Part shown: piece after piece, positions 45,721 to 56,029 of the stretch
Numbering within the stretch: position 1 is the first letter of the stretch
How the letters are laid out: every line of letters begins with the position of its first letter
Assembly (NCBI GenBank): GCA_038277395.1
Contig: CM076189.1
Span: 79,597,421 to 79,661,420, forward strand
Source: Dryocosmus kuriphilus
Lineage: Eukaryota > Arthropoda > Insecta > Hymenoptera > Cynipidae
Length of the DNA: 64,000 bases
Direction: 5' to 3'
Translations under genes and position numbers: made by a program
Notes under the pieces: model-generated
The model's database searches: none
What the model was told of the DNA's origin: nothing
What the model saw: only the letters and a program-made list of their open reading frames with translations

Positions 45721-47095
45721 ATGTAAATTAGTCAGTAGCAGATTAACGCGTTGGATTTTGGCTATGATTATGATTCCACTATAGAGTACTGTGAAGGAAA
45801 AAAAATATATAATCGCTGATACACTGAGTAGAATTCCATCAATTAATTCGTAACAAACACTCGGTACGAAGGAAGGTAAAATCTTCGTGTAGGCACTTTC
45901 AAAAAGACCCTCAACAGAATTAAGGCTGAAATTAAGAGACATGAGGAAGGAGCAAGAACAAGACCCCATCTTGCAACAATGCGTAAAGGAAATAAACGAG
46001 GGAAAAACAGAAATGTATCAAATCTATGAACACCTAACATATTTTATTTCTGGAGCAACAAAAAAATTATATCTGACTGAAAGCATAGCGATAAATAATA
46101 CGAGAGATGAATGTCATGAACTTTATGGTCACATAGGCCGCCTAAGGTATTTAGAATGATGCAAGAATATTTCTACTATCCTCGTTTAGCTAAAACTATC
46201 AGGCAACGATTATCAACTTGTGAATTATGCCAAAGATAAAAAGTAACAAATCAAACCAGCTATGGTGAAATGAAAAACTACACACCAACAAGACCAGGTG
46301 AAATAGTATCAATAGCTTTTTATGGTCCATTACCTGCGTCTAAAAGGGGATTTGAATACATATTGTCAGCAATCGATGCACTTAGTATATTTGTCTATTT
46401 ATACTCGTTAAGAAGGACGACCAACAAGGCAGCTATCAATAACATTCTTAATGATTATATCCCAAAATATGGAAAACCTGATAAGATAATCACAGACCAT
46501 GGGACCCAATTTACGTCAGACGCATGGAAAAGGCGAAAAAAAAGGAAAGGAACTCAGGTAGTCTTCTCTTCCATCCGTCACACACAGTGAAATATTATAG
46601 AAAGAATCCATAGGGAACTTTCAAGATTCTTCCACGCTTTAATGAAAGAAAATCACAGTTGATGGTGGTATTGGGTAAAAATAATAGAATCATGTATGAA
46701 CGAAACCCACCATGACACCACAGAATTCACGTCGATGGAAATCCAATTAAACAAGAAGCTAAAAGGAACCTGGGAAAACTGGCTAAGGTTCCCGCCAAAA
46801 CCCCAGACAAGGAATATGAAAGAAAGATTGAAACGGTCCGAGAGAAGATTAGGAAAAAAGGGGAAAAAAAGGGCTGAAAAATTCAATAACACCCATAAAA
46901 TAACAAAATTTACAGAAGGCGATTTGGTCTTGTTAAACTTACTAAAAAAATCCGACAAAGATAACAAAATCTTGTCAAAATTCCTACAATTTTACGATTG
47001 ACTTTTTGAATTGAAAAAAAGGTACAACCAGGGACATTAATTTTATGGGACACGAGGGAATTAGAAGAAAAGTGTATGTAACATAGCCAAGATTT
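45721..47095 (+). pseudogene. gypsy integrase remnant
   Basis: A zinc-binding HHCC part around 46110-46240 (HELYGHIGRLR, QRLSTCELCQR), then the catalytic core at 46270-46590: PGEIVSIAFYGPLPASKRGFEYILSAIDALSIFVYLYSLRR (first Asp position changed in SIAFYG) and DKIITDHGTQFTSDAW (second Asp); the region with the Glu is broken. The C-terminal part at 46696-47095 (EGDLVLLNLLKKSDKDNKI, then LFEL and KVQPGTLILWDTREL) resembles a GPY/F module. Several stops. Confidence 0.85.
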
Positions 47096-49129
47096 AAAGA
47101 AATATAATAAGAGAACTGATTCAATTTTATGACAACAGAATAGGTCGCTTATGTATCACGGGAAGAAACAGCGAACCACAAACATAAACGAAGATAAAAA
47201 AATAAACCAATTAATATTCGCGACAATCACGTTCAATTGATAGATTTAGATGGAGAAATAAAGATCCAATAGCATGAATTAGACATGAACAGTTAGAAGT
47301 GATTTGTGATAGTTCGGCGTTCGCAGCGAAAGGAAGAACTCTCTGAAACGAGTTTGCGCGAAGCCATAAAGGATTAATCCAGTTTAAAAAAAACTTAAGA
47401 CTATTTATAGTGCACAAGTGAGTGTTAACACCCAAGAAACACAAAGGGACTAATACCAAAAATAATTAGGATAAATATTATAGCTAAGAGAAATCCCTCG
47501 ATACACTATCAACTTCATTTTAATTTTACAATAAGTTAAGGCATGAAAATGCATGAATTATGATAAGTAAATACTCATACATTAATCATGCCTATAGATA
47601 TACATATAGGTAAATAAATAAATAAACAAAAAAACAAAAAAAAGGTAAACAAAAAAATTAATAACCTAAATAGTATACGTGTGAATTTAGATACAAAGAG
47701 AAAGAATAAGCCCAAATTAGATAGATAAGTAGAGTATAACATGATCATCAATTGATCATCAAACCAAAAGGAGCTTTAGTCTGAAAAGAAGACGCCCAAG
47801 TGGAGTAAGCAATTTCGTCCAGACGGAAGAGATCGAAATAAATGGAATACTCATTTTTTAGAAAGATATTAGAAGTAGAATTACTTATTATGTTAACAGA
47901 TGGACAAGAAAGGGTATAAACTCTCTGAAAATAAAATTTTCATTGATTAAGCTATACAAGTGGAGCTACGGTTTACAGATTCATAAGCTTAGAAGAAGAG
48001 GTAGAAGAAATCGCCAAAATTCGGGTTCAAAGAATTCTGAATATGAAGGAACCATCAACAACCTGCAAATATCAAACCACACAAGCACATAAATGACCTA
48101 GCGAAATACCCAAGAAAAATAACAAGAAAAAAGGCTCGATCACCAATCAAAACAAAAACAACAGGCAATAAAAAACATAAGAAGAAACCTAAAGAGAATA
48201 AGTAGGGAAGCACATTAAAAAGACCAAAACCTGAGTAAAAGGCACCAGGACAAAGGGAAAGAAGAGAGCGCAACGAGAGAAAACGGCACGATGCAAAAGC
48301 AAGGAATGAAAGAGGAAAGAACAATCAAAATGGCAGAAAGACCAAGATTAGAAAGATGAGACAGGAGAGGAACACGAGGGTAAGGAAGAACACGGGAAAA
48401 AGAAGTGTCAAGAGGATTAAGAAATCATCAACAAAGAAGGGCACAAAAATTACTACAAAAAAAAAATAGAAATAAGCAACATCATGATATTAATGGGGAC
48501 CAACAATGAAAAAAGTGAAATCGAAGAAGAAACCGCACAACAATCGGAACACCGGATCATCGAAGAAATGAAGCAGTGCCTAAGAATCAGAAACCAAGAA
48601 ATAGGAGGAACTTACGAAGGCGAAATTCACCCAGGATTCACCAATAATGTAACAAAAATGGAATACCACCACTGCCTGTCTCCGAAATTCATATTAAACA
48701 AGTGGGAAATGTAAACCACAATAGAAATTATATGAAAATATAAATCAAACCTATAAACTATACACTGATGCAGCTAATAAATAAATTAATCTTTCGGAAT
48801 GGGCATGCATCCACTATGAACGAATGATTTCAACTTCATTGTACCCATTCGTTCAGGGGGCTTTGGGAACGCCTCCAATTTTATATGAAACCTCTCAGTC
48901 TGGAGGGGCATCGATCGACATATTTATATATAGGACCTTACTGTTGACAGCCGATTCCTGAAAAAAAATTTTTTGTTCTACCTTGATTAAATGTCAAAGA
49001 AAGTTTTGTTCGGTGCCTAACATCACTGTCGCATAATGAGACTAGTCTTTTGTTTGAAACAAATAAATCTTTTAAGGTTAAAAGATCTACCCGTTTAGGG
49101 GAGCTTTGAGGCAGTCCGGTATATTTTAA
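47096..49129. other. Purine-rich 3' internal region of the gypsy element, no recognised gene
   Basis: Very A-rich with AGAAA/GAAGA runs (47800-48480) and no long frame. The only notable frame, 48484-48714 (76 codons, Glu-rich start), has no recognised motif; an envelope-like gene is not evident. A stem near 48840-48900 (GGGGGCTTTGGGAACGCCTCC) was noted. It may be a worn third gene or spacer. Confidence 0.45.
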
Positions 49130-50087
49130 TACGAAGCACGTTCAGAAAGTAAGCGTACTCAATTTATGTAGGCTTCAAAAAAAATTTATTAAAATAAAAA
49201 CATAGTTGGTTACACTTGTACATATGTAAGTTATTTTTCGACATAGTCACCATCCCTCTCGATGCAAGTGGTGAGCCGCGGGATCAATTTCTTGATGCCT
49301 GCCTCGAAGAAGTCTCCTGCCAGCTTTCGCCCACTTATCCACCTCCCCCTTCACCACCTCGACTGTTGAAAACTTTTTTCCACCCATGTGCACCTTCAAG
49401 GAAGTGATGAGATGGAAATCTGAAGGGACCAGGACAAGGGAATACGGTGGGTGGTTCAAGATGTCTCATCCAAAAGAGTCCAGGAGTTGCCTCGTGGCGT
49501 TGGCCGTGCGAGGTTCGGCATTGTCATGCAGCAGGCAGGCTCCCTTCGTCAGCATGCCGCTCCTTTTATTATGAATCGCCCTTTTCAATTGTTTCAGCAT
49601 CTCACAGTATCTTGCCCCGTTGATGGTCTCCGCGTGAGGCAGATATTGAATCAAAATTATGCCTTTATGGTCCCAAAATACAGATGCACAAGTTCGTCAG
49701 TCTCAATTGAAGGTGTTCCGCTCCTCTGATCGTCATGCACGGAAGTACGGGTATTTTTAAAATCGCGACGCCACTTGTAGACACTCGTACGATGCATAGC
49801 TCCATTACCGTGAACAGTCTTCATCTCATTATAAATCTAAACTGGATCTTTTCTCTTTATTACGAGGTAGCGAATGAAGGCGCAAATTTCGCACTCGGCG
49901 GGAGATACGGTCGACATTTTTCGCGAGAGATGCTACTGCGTCAAGAGTTTTCAACACACTAACCTCGGATTGGTCTCGTTTTGAAGGGGAGGGGTCAGTC
50001 TACGCGGCAGTGTTGCCAACATGTCGAGAAAGTATTCCCTACAGCTGTGAGAATACCAGTACACTTACTTTCTGGACGTGCCTCGTA
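49130..50087 (-). mobile_element. mariner element, internally deleted
   Basis: Terminal inverted repeats of ~27 bp: TACGAAGCACGTTCAGAAAG at the left, and TACGAGGCACGTCCAGAAAG from the right in reverse complement, both including the TA target. The minus strand carries the transposase N-terminus near 49700-49930 (a CEICAFIRYLV-like start, then MHRTSVYKWRRDFKN and QRSGTPSIETDELV), then jumps to HKGIILIQYLPHAETINGARYCEMLKQLKRAI (49466-49690) and LLHDNAEPRTANATRQLLDSFG, and ends HPPYSLVLVPSDFHLITSLK (DLAPSDFHLF motif altered). The central part with the first catalytic Asp is deleted. Total 958 bp versus ~1.3 kb for intact mariners. It sits inside the 3' part of the gypsy element. Confidence 0.92.
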
Positions 50088-51140
50088 GCAATTTTAATCT
50101 TCTAGTATAATTTAAAATCCAAATATCATACCAATAGTGAGGGATGGGCGAAATAACGCTAGGCACACACGTGAAAGGGCGCCATTTTCCTAATATGAAT
50201 AGAAATTGAAGCGTGCCATATACCTATCGATGAGTATGTGCATATCGTACGATAAAAGTGTGCGCACGCAGGGTAAATGTATGTGGGATTGCAGCTTCGG
50301 TTCGCGAATTTCGGGGTCTGCACTCGGAATTGAAGACAGATATCGTTCACTTACTTCTAGCAGTCTGCAGGAGGATGACAGGCCTACCCTACTCTCAAGT
50401 TAAAAATGGCCAAGGAGAGAATTTTTAGGCGGGGCAAAGGGGGTGTAGATTAGTTGCGGTGATGGTGGTAGGTGACACTAGGATAGTAATGAAAAGAGCC
50501 AATAGGGAAGAAGATTGCGTGGAACAGTATGGTCGCAATATTTTTAAAATTTGTTGTGTTGTGATGTTATGTGAGGTTATGCGTCGATAGCGTCGAAAGG
50601 CATCAAAAGGTTTCAAAATCTGTGTGAAAAATTTTTATTGTGAAATTAATTCTGCAATGGATCGCAGAAAATGTGTAGTGAAAGGATGTTCCACGAGATA
50701 AGAACGTTGTCATAATCGCAAATATAATTGCATTGATGAATCCGAATTATATATGCATACATCAGTGTTTTGAGTGGGCTGCATAAAATTTTAAATAAGA
50801 AATAAATTGTAGAATTAGTGTTAAATTAACGAAATATTATTCGGAAAATGTGATCAAATGATAGAAAATATTATTTTTTTTATTTTCCGAGTAATATTTC
50901 TTTAATTTAAGATTAATTCTTTAATTTATTTCAGATTTAGAATTATATTTAACACATCCAAACCATTCATGTATACTATATGCACCTACGCATTGAAGTG
51001 TAGTTCCGTTGAAGGTGGTAGGTGGCTCTGAATTCATTCATTATTTTAAGACAGAGTCGGGTAGGCCTGGGAGGATGACAAGCTTTGCCGGATCCTCAAT
51101 CACGGGCTTCCTGCACCGCTTAGAAGGAAGACCTTTTGGA
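50088..51140. other. Region between mariner and 3' LTR, with a THAP-like start and a hairpin
   Basis: At 50657 an ATG opens MDRRKCVVKGCSTR, which has the C-x4-C opening of THAP zinc fingers, but a stop follows at once. At 50800-50935 lies an AT-rich hairpin. The frames at 50159-50616 have no recognised content. Near 51115 is AGAAGGAAGA, a possible polypurine tract before the 3' LTR. Confidence 0.4.
50800..50935. repeat. AT-rich long hairpin
   Basis: GAAATAAATTGTAGAATTA at 50800 pairs with TAATTCTTTAATTTATTTC ending near 50932, and AATATTATTCGGAAAAT pairs with ATTTTCCGAGTAATATT around a short loop. Confidence 0.75.
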
Positions 51141-52260
51141 TGTATCAGTGGACTACTCGTTAGAAAACGATGCTCTGAATTGGTGTTTATTACTTTTGAA
51201 TTAGAAAGTGGTTTGGTTTTGTTTACGATTACCGTGATCCCCTAGGAATTTCTCTTATTTTCAGTGAAATACTCGAAACTAAGTGATCATGAGCTTATGA
51301 GCGAAAAAGTATTTCTCTTTGACAGTTTCTTTTAAAATACCCAGTTACATCCTCTCTGTAACGACCTTCAACCTTTACCACAAAGGACCTCGTCGTGCAG
51401 GAAGAATCTGACTAATTGATAAAAGATTTTCTTCAACGATGATTTCATTTAGTGACAAATCTAATTAAATTGAACGTAATCGGTCATACTCTCCCAGTAA
51501 TGACCTTGAACCTTTCTCAAAAAGGACTTCGTTGTGCACGAAGAGTCTGACCTAACGTTAAAGCGTTCCATTCAAAGGCACTTTGTTTAAGAAGAGAAAC
51601 GTGATCCGATTCAGTTATCATGTAACGACTTTTAACATTTATCATGAAGGACCTCGTTGTGCGTGATTTGGTGGGAAATAGTCTTAGACACTCAGGGTAA
51701 AAAAATATCACCATTTGGCTGTGTTGCACGTTTCATGTAGCTATTTATGATCAACAAAGCCATTAACATTAATTATCGTAGTTTCTATTTGTAACAACTT
51801 TGAACCTGATCATTGGAGGACCTCGTCGTGTTTATGAATTTAGGACTCATAAAATATGTAAAGATTCTATCAGAATTAAAGTTACATTCTCAATTATCGC
51901 AATCTACTCTCCCTTGGGTGGAGCCACAGTTTCCAATATCTTGCAGTCCGTATTTCAGTGGAATAATAATTAGGGATATTATGTTTAGCGCTAATTTTAA
52001 TTCCCTGCCAACACTTGAGCCAATATGTATATTACGGGTTTCCAAGTTGGTAAAACGGGGACAGTAAACGCAAATCGAATTATATCTCGATAATAATCAA
52101 CATTATTAAGAGACGTTCGAAATGCAACAAAAACAGAATTAAAAACTAGTTTAGTTTTTGGAAAAATCCGCGTTTCGAGTACTAACCTACACCAACATGG
52201 ATGTTGTGCTTGGAATATTTAAGGAAACATCTAATTAATATCCTCGGCTTAATTGATAAT
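51141..52260 (+). repeat. 3' long terminal repeat of the gypsy element
   Basis: Starts TGTATCAGTGGACTACTCGT and follows 40233-41500 to TTAATTGATAAT. The ~42-bp word is present four times (51358, 51497, 51621, 51791); a section with one of the five copies seen in the 5' LTR is missing. The two LTRs differ at many sites, so the insertion is old. Confidence 0.75.
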
Positions 52261-52892
52261 TTTAAAAAGTTCCTCCACCATTTCGACAAGGGGCCATACA
52301 ACATCTATTTTTTCAGACGGACCTACAGTTTCGTAACATGTTGGTTTCGAATAAAATATCGCACATCACTTGTAAAATTAGCCTAGTCTTTACGCGCGCA
52401 ACTCAATGTTTGCAGTATGAGTTGTCTTACCACTTGCACATATAATTAAATATCGCAAGATTAGTAAAAATCTAAAAATCAGGGTCATATCCTTAGATAA
52501 CTTTCAACGAAGAATCCAGTGGTTACATTGGATTTAACCTTGAACCTAAATTTAAACGTTATTTCAAGGTTAACTTCGTTTTTTTGTAATGGGAATACAT
52601 TTTTGATGCCAGATTCGAACAGAGCGGAAAACTTTAATCGAAAACTTTGTCTTATTTAAATTTTAAAAAGAGTTCACATCACGTCCGTATGGCTTTCCAA
52701 AATCACGCACTTATTTAAAAGATATTGTCCCCACACTAAAAAATTTTTAACGTAAAAATAATTTATGGAATAAATAAACTTTTAAAATTAAGATCGCTTC
52801 ATTAATACATTATTGGCCATAGGTAAGTTAAAATAGCACCTTGTAGTTGCATGAGGAAGAGAGTTTGACAAAACCGTCAAATTTTTGGTCGT
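52261..52892. other. Intergenic, nothing recognised
   Basis: The frame ending at 52386 (FDKGPYNIYFF) is loosely reminiscent of gag-like proteins but too short to call. Near 52520 are ACCTTGAACC and CAAGGTTAACTT words, as in 59280-59640. Confidence 0.35.
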
Positions 52893-53047
52893 TAATTACA
52901 TTCTCATCTCAATGAGAAGGTATTAGTTTTATGTGAAAACTGACTTTCGCGAATTTCCTGAAATGTCGATGTTTCATGACCCCCTGAATCCTAAAAAACA
53001 TGTTTTACGTTGGTGTCTGTCTGTCGTTGTCGTCGTTGTCGTCCTCG

Positions 53048-53078
<31 letters not shown>

Positions 53079-54172
53079 TGTCCTCGTCGTCGTCGTAGTC
53101 TGTGAACACGATAACTTTCGAAGAACTAACGTATTGGAGTGCGCTTTGGTGCACTTCATTAAGGGGTAAAAAGAAAGGACGAGTTCGTTAAGCAGTGGTT
53201 TTTGACCAACGGTTATGGTTTTATCCATAAAAAACGGTTTTCACAAAATCAAAAAATCCATTTTTCGTCTAAACTATGAGAGATACAAAAAAAAAAATGT
53301 AAGAAAGTAAAATTGTTCACTTCACACAAATTTACAAATTTTGCCTTAAACGTTTTTTCATAAAATGAACGTTTTTTGTTTTAATCAAGAAAGCGCTATT
53401 AAAATTTAAAAAATCTGATTTTTCGCCAAAATATTCAAGATAAAGAAAATTAGTAATAAAGGAAGTTGTTCAATTTAAAAAGGTATACAAATTTTGTTTG
53501 AACTATTTTTTGATAAATGGGACGGTTTTTGTTTTAACCGATAAAACGTTATTAAAAATCAAGGTTTTCAAATTTCCCGCCAAACTATGCAAGATACCGA
53601 AAAATAATAATGAATAAGGTTGTTCACCTTAAAAAGATCTACAAATTTGCTCTCTATCAATTTTTCGATCAGACGCGTAGTTTTTGAGTTATTCATGAAA
53701 TATGTTATGAAATATAAAGAAAACCACTTTTCAGCAAAACTATGCAAGATGTGAGAAAATATTAACACGCAGAATTGTTCACCTTGGAAAGAGCTACAAA
53801 ATTTATTTATAAGACTCATCGCTCTACTTTTAAGAATCGAAATCCTGTATTGTGAAAATTTGAAAAATCACTAAAAAAACTTTACCAATCTACAATGTAT
53901 TTTTAAAAAATGTAATTATCGAGCGCGAAGCGCGAGTGTCACGATGAGAATGTATTCCTTAAGGGCGATAGAGCCTTAAGTGAAATAATTTCTTTTGTTA
54001 TTTTTAATTTAAAAGCTTATACGATCCATAAACACCGAGCGCGTAGCGCGTGGTAAATAATCTATCGAGCGCGATGCGCGAGTGCCAACAGACGCGCGCC
54101 CTAGGCGCGCTCATACTTCGCGCGGAGCGCGGCGCGCGAAGCGCGCGATGAGGATGTGCCCGCGTCGTGGGC
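52893..54172. mobile_element. Foldback-family element, copy 1
   Basis: Left end TTACATTCTCATC with GAAGGTATTAG; right end GATGAGGATGTGCCCGC. In between: a GTC/GTT tract, about four diverged ~150-bp subunits (words CAAACTATGCAAGATA, TTGTTCACCTT, AAAAGATCTACAAATTT), and a GC-rich end with GAGCGCGAAGCGCGAG palindromes from 53930. No transposase. The 78- and 84-codon Val- or Thr-rich frames are the trinucleotide tract. Confidence 0.75.
53018..53103. repeat. GTC/GTT trinucleotide tract
   Basis: About 28 consecutive triplets, mainly GTC with GTT and CTC. The second element copy has only a short, interrupted version (54355-54395). Confidence 0.95.
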
Positions 54173-54229
54173 AGATTTTTTTTTTCTTTATAAAATGTGA
54201 ATATTAGATTCTCTTAATTTTTTATGTGT

Positions 54230-55490
54230 TTTTACATTCTCATCAGAGAAGGTATTAGATTTATGCAAAATTTGACTTTCGCGGATTTCATGAAATCTGC
54301 ACGTTTTGAGACCTCCTGAATCCGAAAAAAAAACGGTTTTTAAGACGGTGTCTGTCTGTTGTCGTCGTTGTCGTCTTCGTCGTCGTTTTCATCGTTGGAG
54401 CCTGTTCCCACGATAACTTTCGAAGGACTAATCGTATTGGAGTGCGCTTTGGTACACTTCTTTAAGGGGTAAAAAGAAAGTACGGGTTCTTTAACCAGCG
54501 GTTTTTGAACAGCGGTTATGGTTTTATCCATCAAAAAAGGCTTTCACAAAAGCAAAGCGTCCATTTTCCGGCTAAACTATGAGAGATACAAAAAAACGTA
54601 AGAAGGTAAAATAGTTCACCTTAAAAAAATCTACAAATTTTGTTTCAACCGTTTTTTGATAAAATAAACGTTTTTTGATTTTATCAAGAAAACGCCATTA
54701 AAATTAAAAAACTCTAGTTTCCCGCCAAAATATTCAAGATCCAAAAAATGGTAAAGAACAAAGTTACTCAAATTAAAAAGTTCTACAAATTTTCTTTGAA
54801 CCATTTTTTGATCAAATGCATGGTCTTTGTCTTAATTGATAAAATTTATTAAAAATCAAAAATTTCAAATTTCCAGCTAAACTATGGAAGATACGGAAAA
54901 ATAATAATAAACAAAGTTTTTCGCCTCAAAAGGATCTACAAATTTGCTTTATATCATTTTTTTGAGCAGACGCGTAACTTTTGAGTTATTCGTGAAACAT
55001 GTTATGAAATATAAAGAAAACCACTTTTCAGCGAAACTGTGCAAGATATGAGAAAATATTAACAAGCAGAATTGTTCACCTTGGAAAGAGCTACAAAATT
55101 TATTTATAAGACTCATCGTTTTACTTTTAAGAATCGAAATCCTCTGTTGTGAAAATTTGGAAAATCACTAAGAAACTTTACCAATCTACAATGTTTTTAA
55201 AAAAAATGTAATTCTTGAGCGCGAAGCGCGAGCGTCATGATGAGAATGTATCCCTTAAGGGCGATAGAGCCTTAAGTAAAATAATTTCTTTTGTAATTTT
55301 TAATCTAAAGGTATATACGATCCATAAACACCGAGCGCGTAGCGCGAGGTGAATAATCTATCGAACGCGAGCGCGAGTGCCGTAAATAACTTATCGAGCG
55401 CGAGGCGCGAGTGCCAACAGATGCAAGTCCTAGGCGCGCTCATACTTTGCGCGAAAGCGCGCGATGAGAATGTGCCCGCAAAGCGGGCAG
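54230..55490. mobile_element. Foldback-family element, copy 2 (same orientation)
   Basis: Starts TTTACATTCTCATC and follows copy 1 feature by feature: TATGCAAAATTTGACTTTCG, the triplet tract, TTTATCCATC, ~150-bp subunits, AATTTATTTATAAGACTCATC, then GAGCGCGAAGCGCGAG and CCTTAAGGGCGATAGAGCC, ending GATGAGAATGTGCCCGCAAA. The two copies stand head to tail with about 60 bp between. Confidence 0.78.
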
Positions 55491-56029
55491 ATATTTAATA
55501 ATAGCATTACACCTTTCCTTATTAACTCATTATTGTTACATTTTGTAGTTAAAATGTTTCCTTTGTCGAAAAGAGGATGCATATCTTTTTTAATGATGAG
55601 GGGTGGGGTGATCTGCAAAGCTCATACACTAATGTGGCTGGTATTTTAATAGAATATTCCGAAAAGGTGGTTCACCTTTATCAAAAGAATCAGTTGCAAA
55701 GACTTTAAGAGGCTTTGAAGAATCGGGATCTGCTCGAAATCGCCATGTTGCATTTGTACTTTCTATTTGTTTCCAGAATGTCCCTAGGTCTAATTAGCCC
55801 TCTAAGGAACAGAGTATACATGATAATATATATAATTACAAGCTCTGATCGATGAATGTTACATGTTAAGTAGGCTTAGTGCTAGAGTTAAAAGGATAGA
55901 TAATATATAAAATATAAAATATAAAGCTTTTAGTCTAGGAACGTAGGAGCAGTATTTTAGAAGAAACCAACAGTAAAAGAAGTGATCTACTGAGATAGTG
56001 TGTGTGATATAAATGTTTAAAAAGATCAT
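55491..56029. other. 3' region of the following LINE, no gene seen
   Basis: AT-rich, with ATAAAATATAAAATATAAAG near 55905. It probably contains the LINE 3' untranslated end (minus strand). No ORF recognised. Confidence 0.4.

Noticed and set aside
46653..46967. Phe/Ser-rich 104-codon minus-strand frame
   Set aside because: Antisense of the integrase C-terminal region.
52933..53228. Val-rich or Thr-rich protein from the 84-codon frames
   Set aside because: They translate the GTC trinucleotide tract and match no gene structure; the sister element lacks them.
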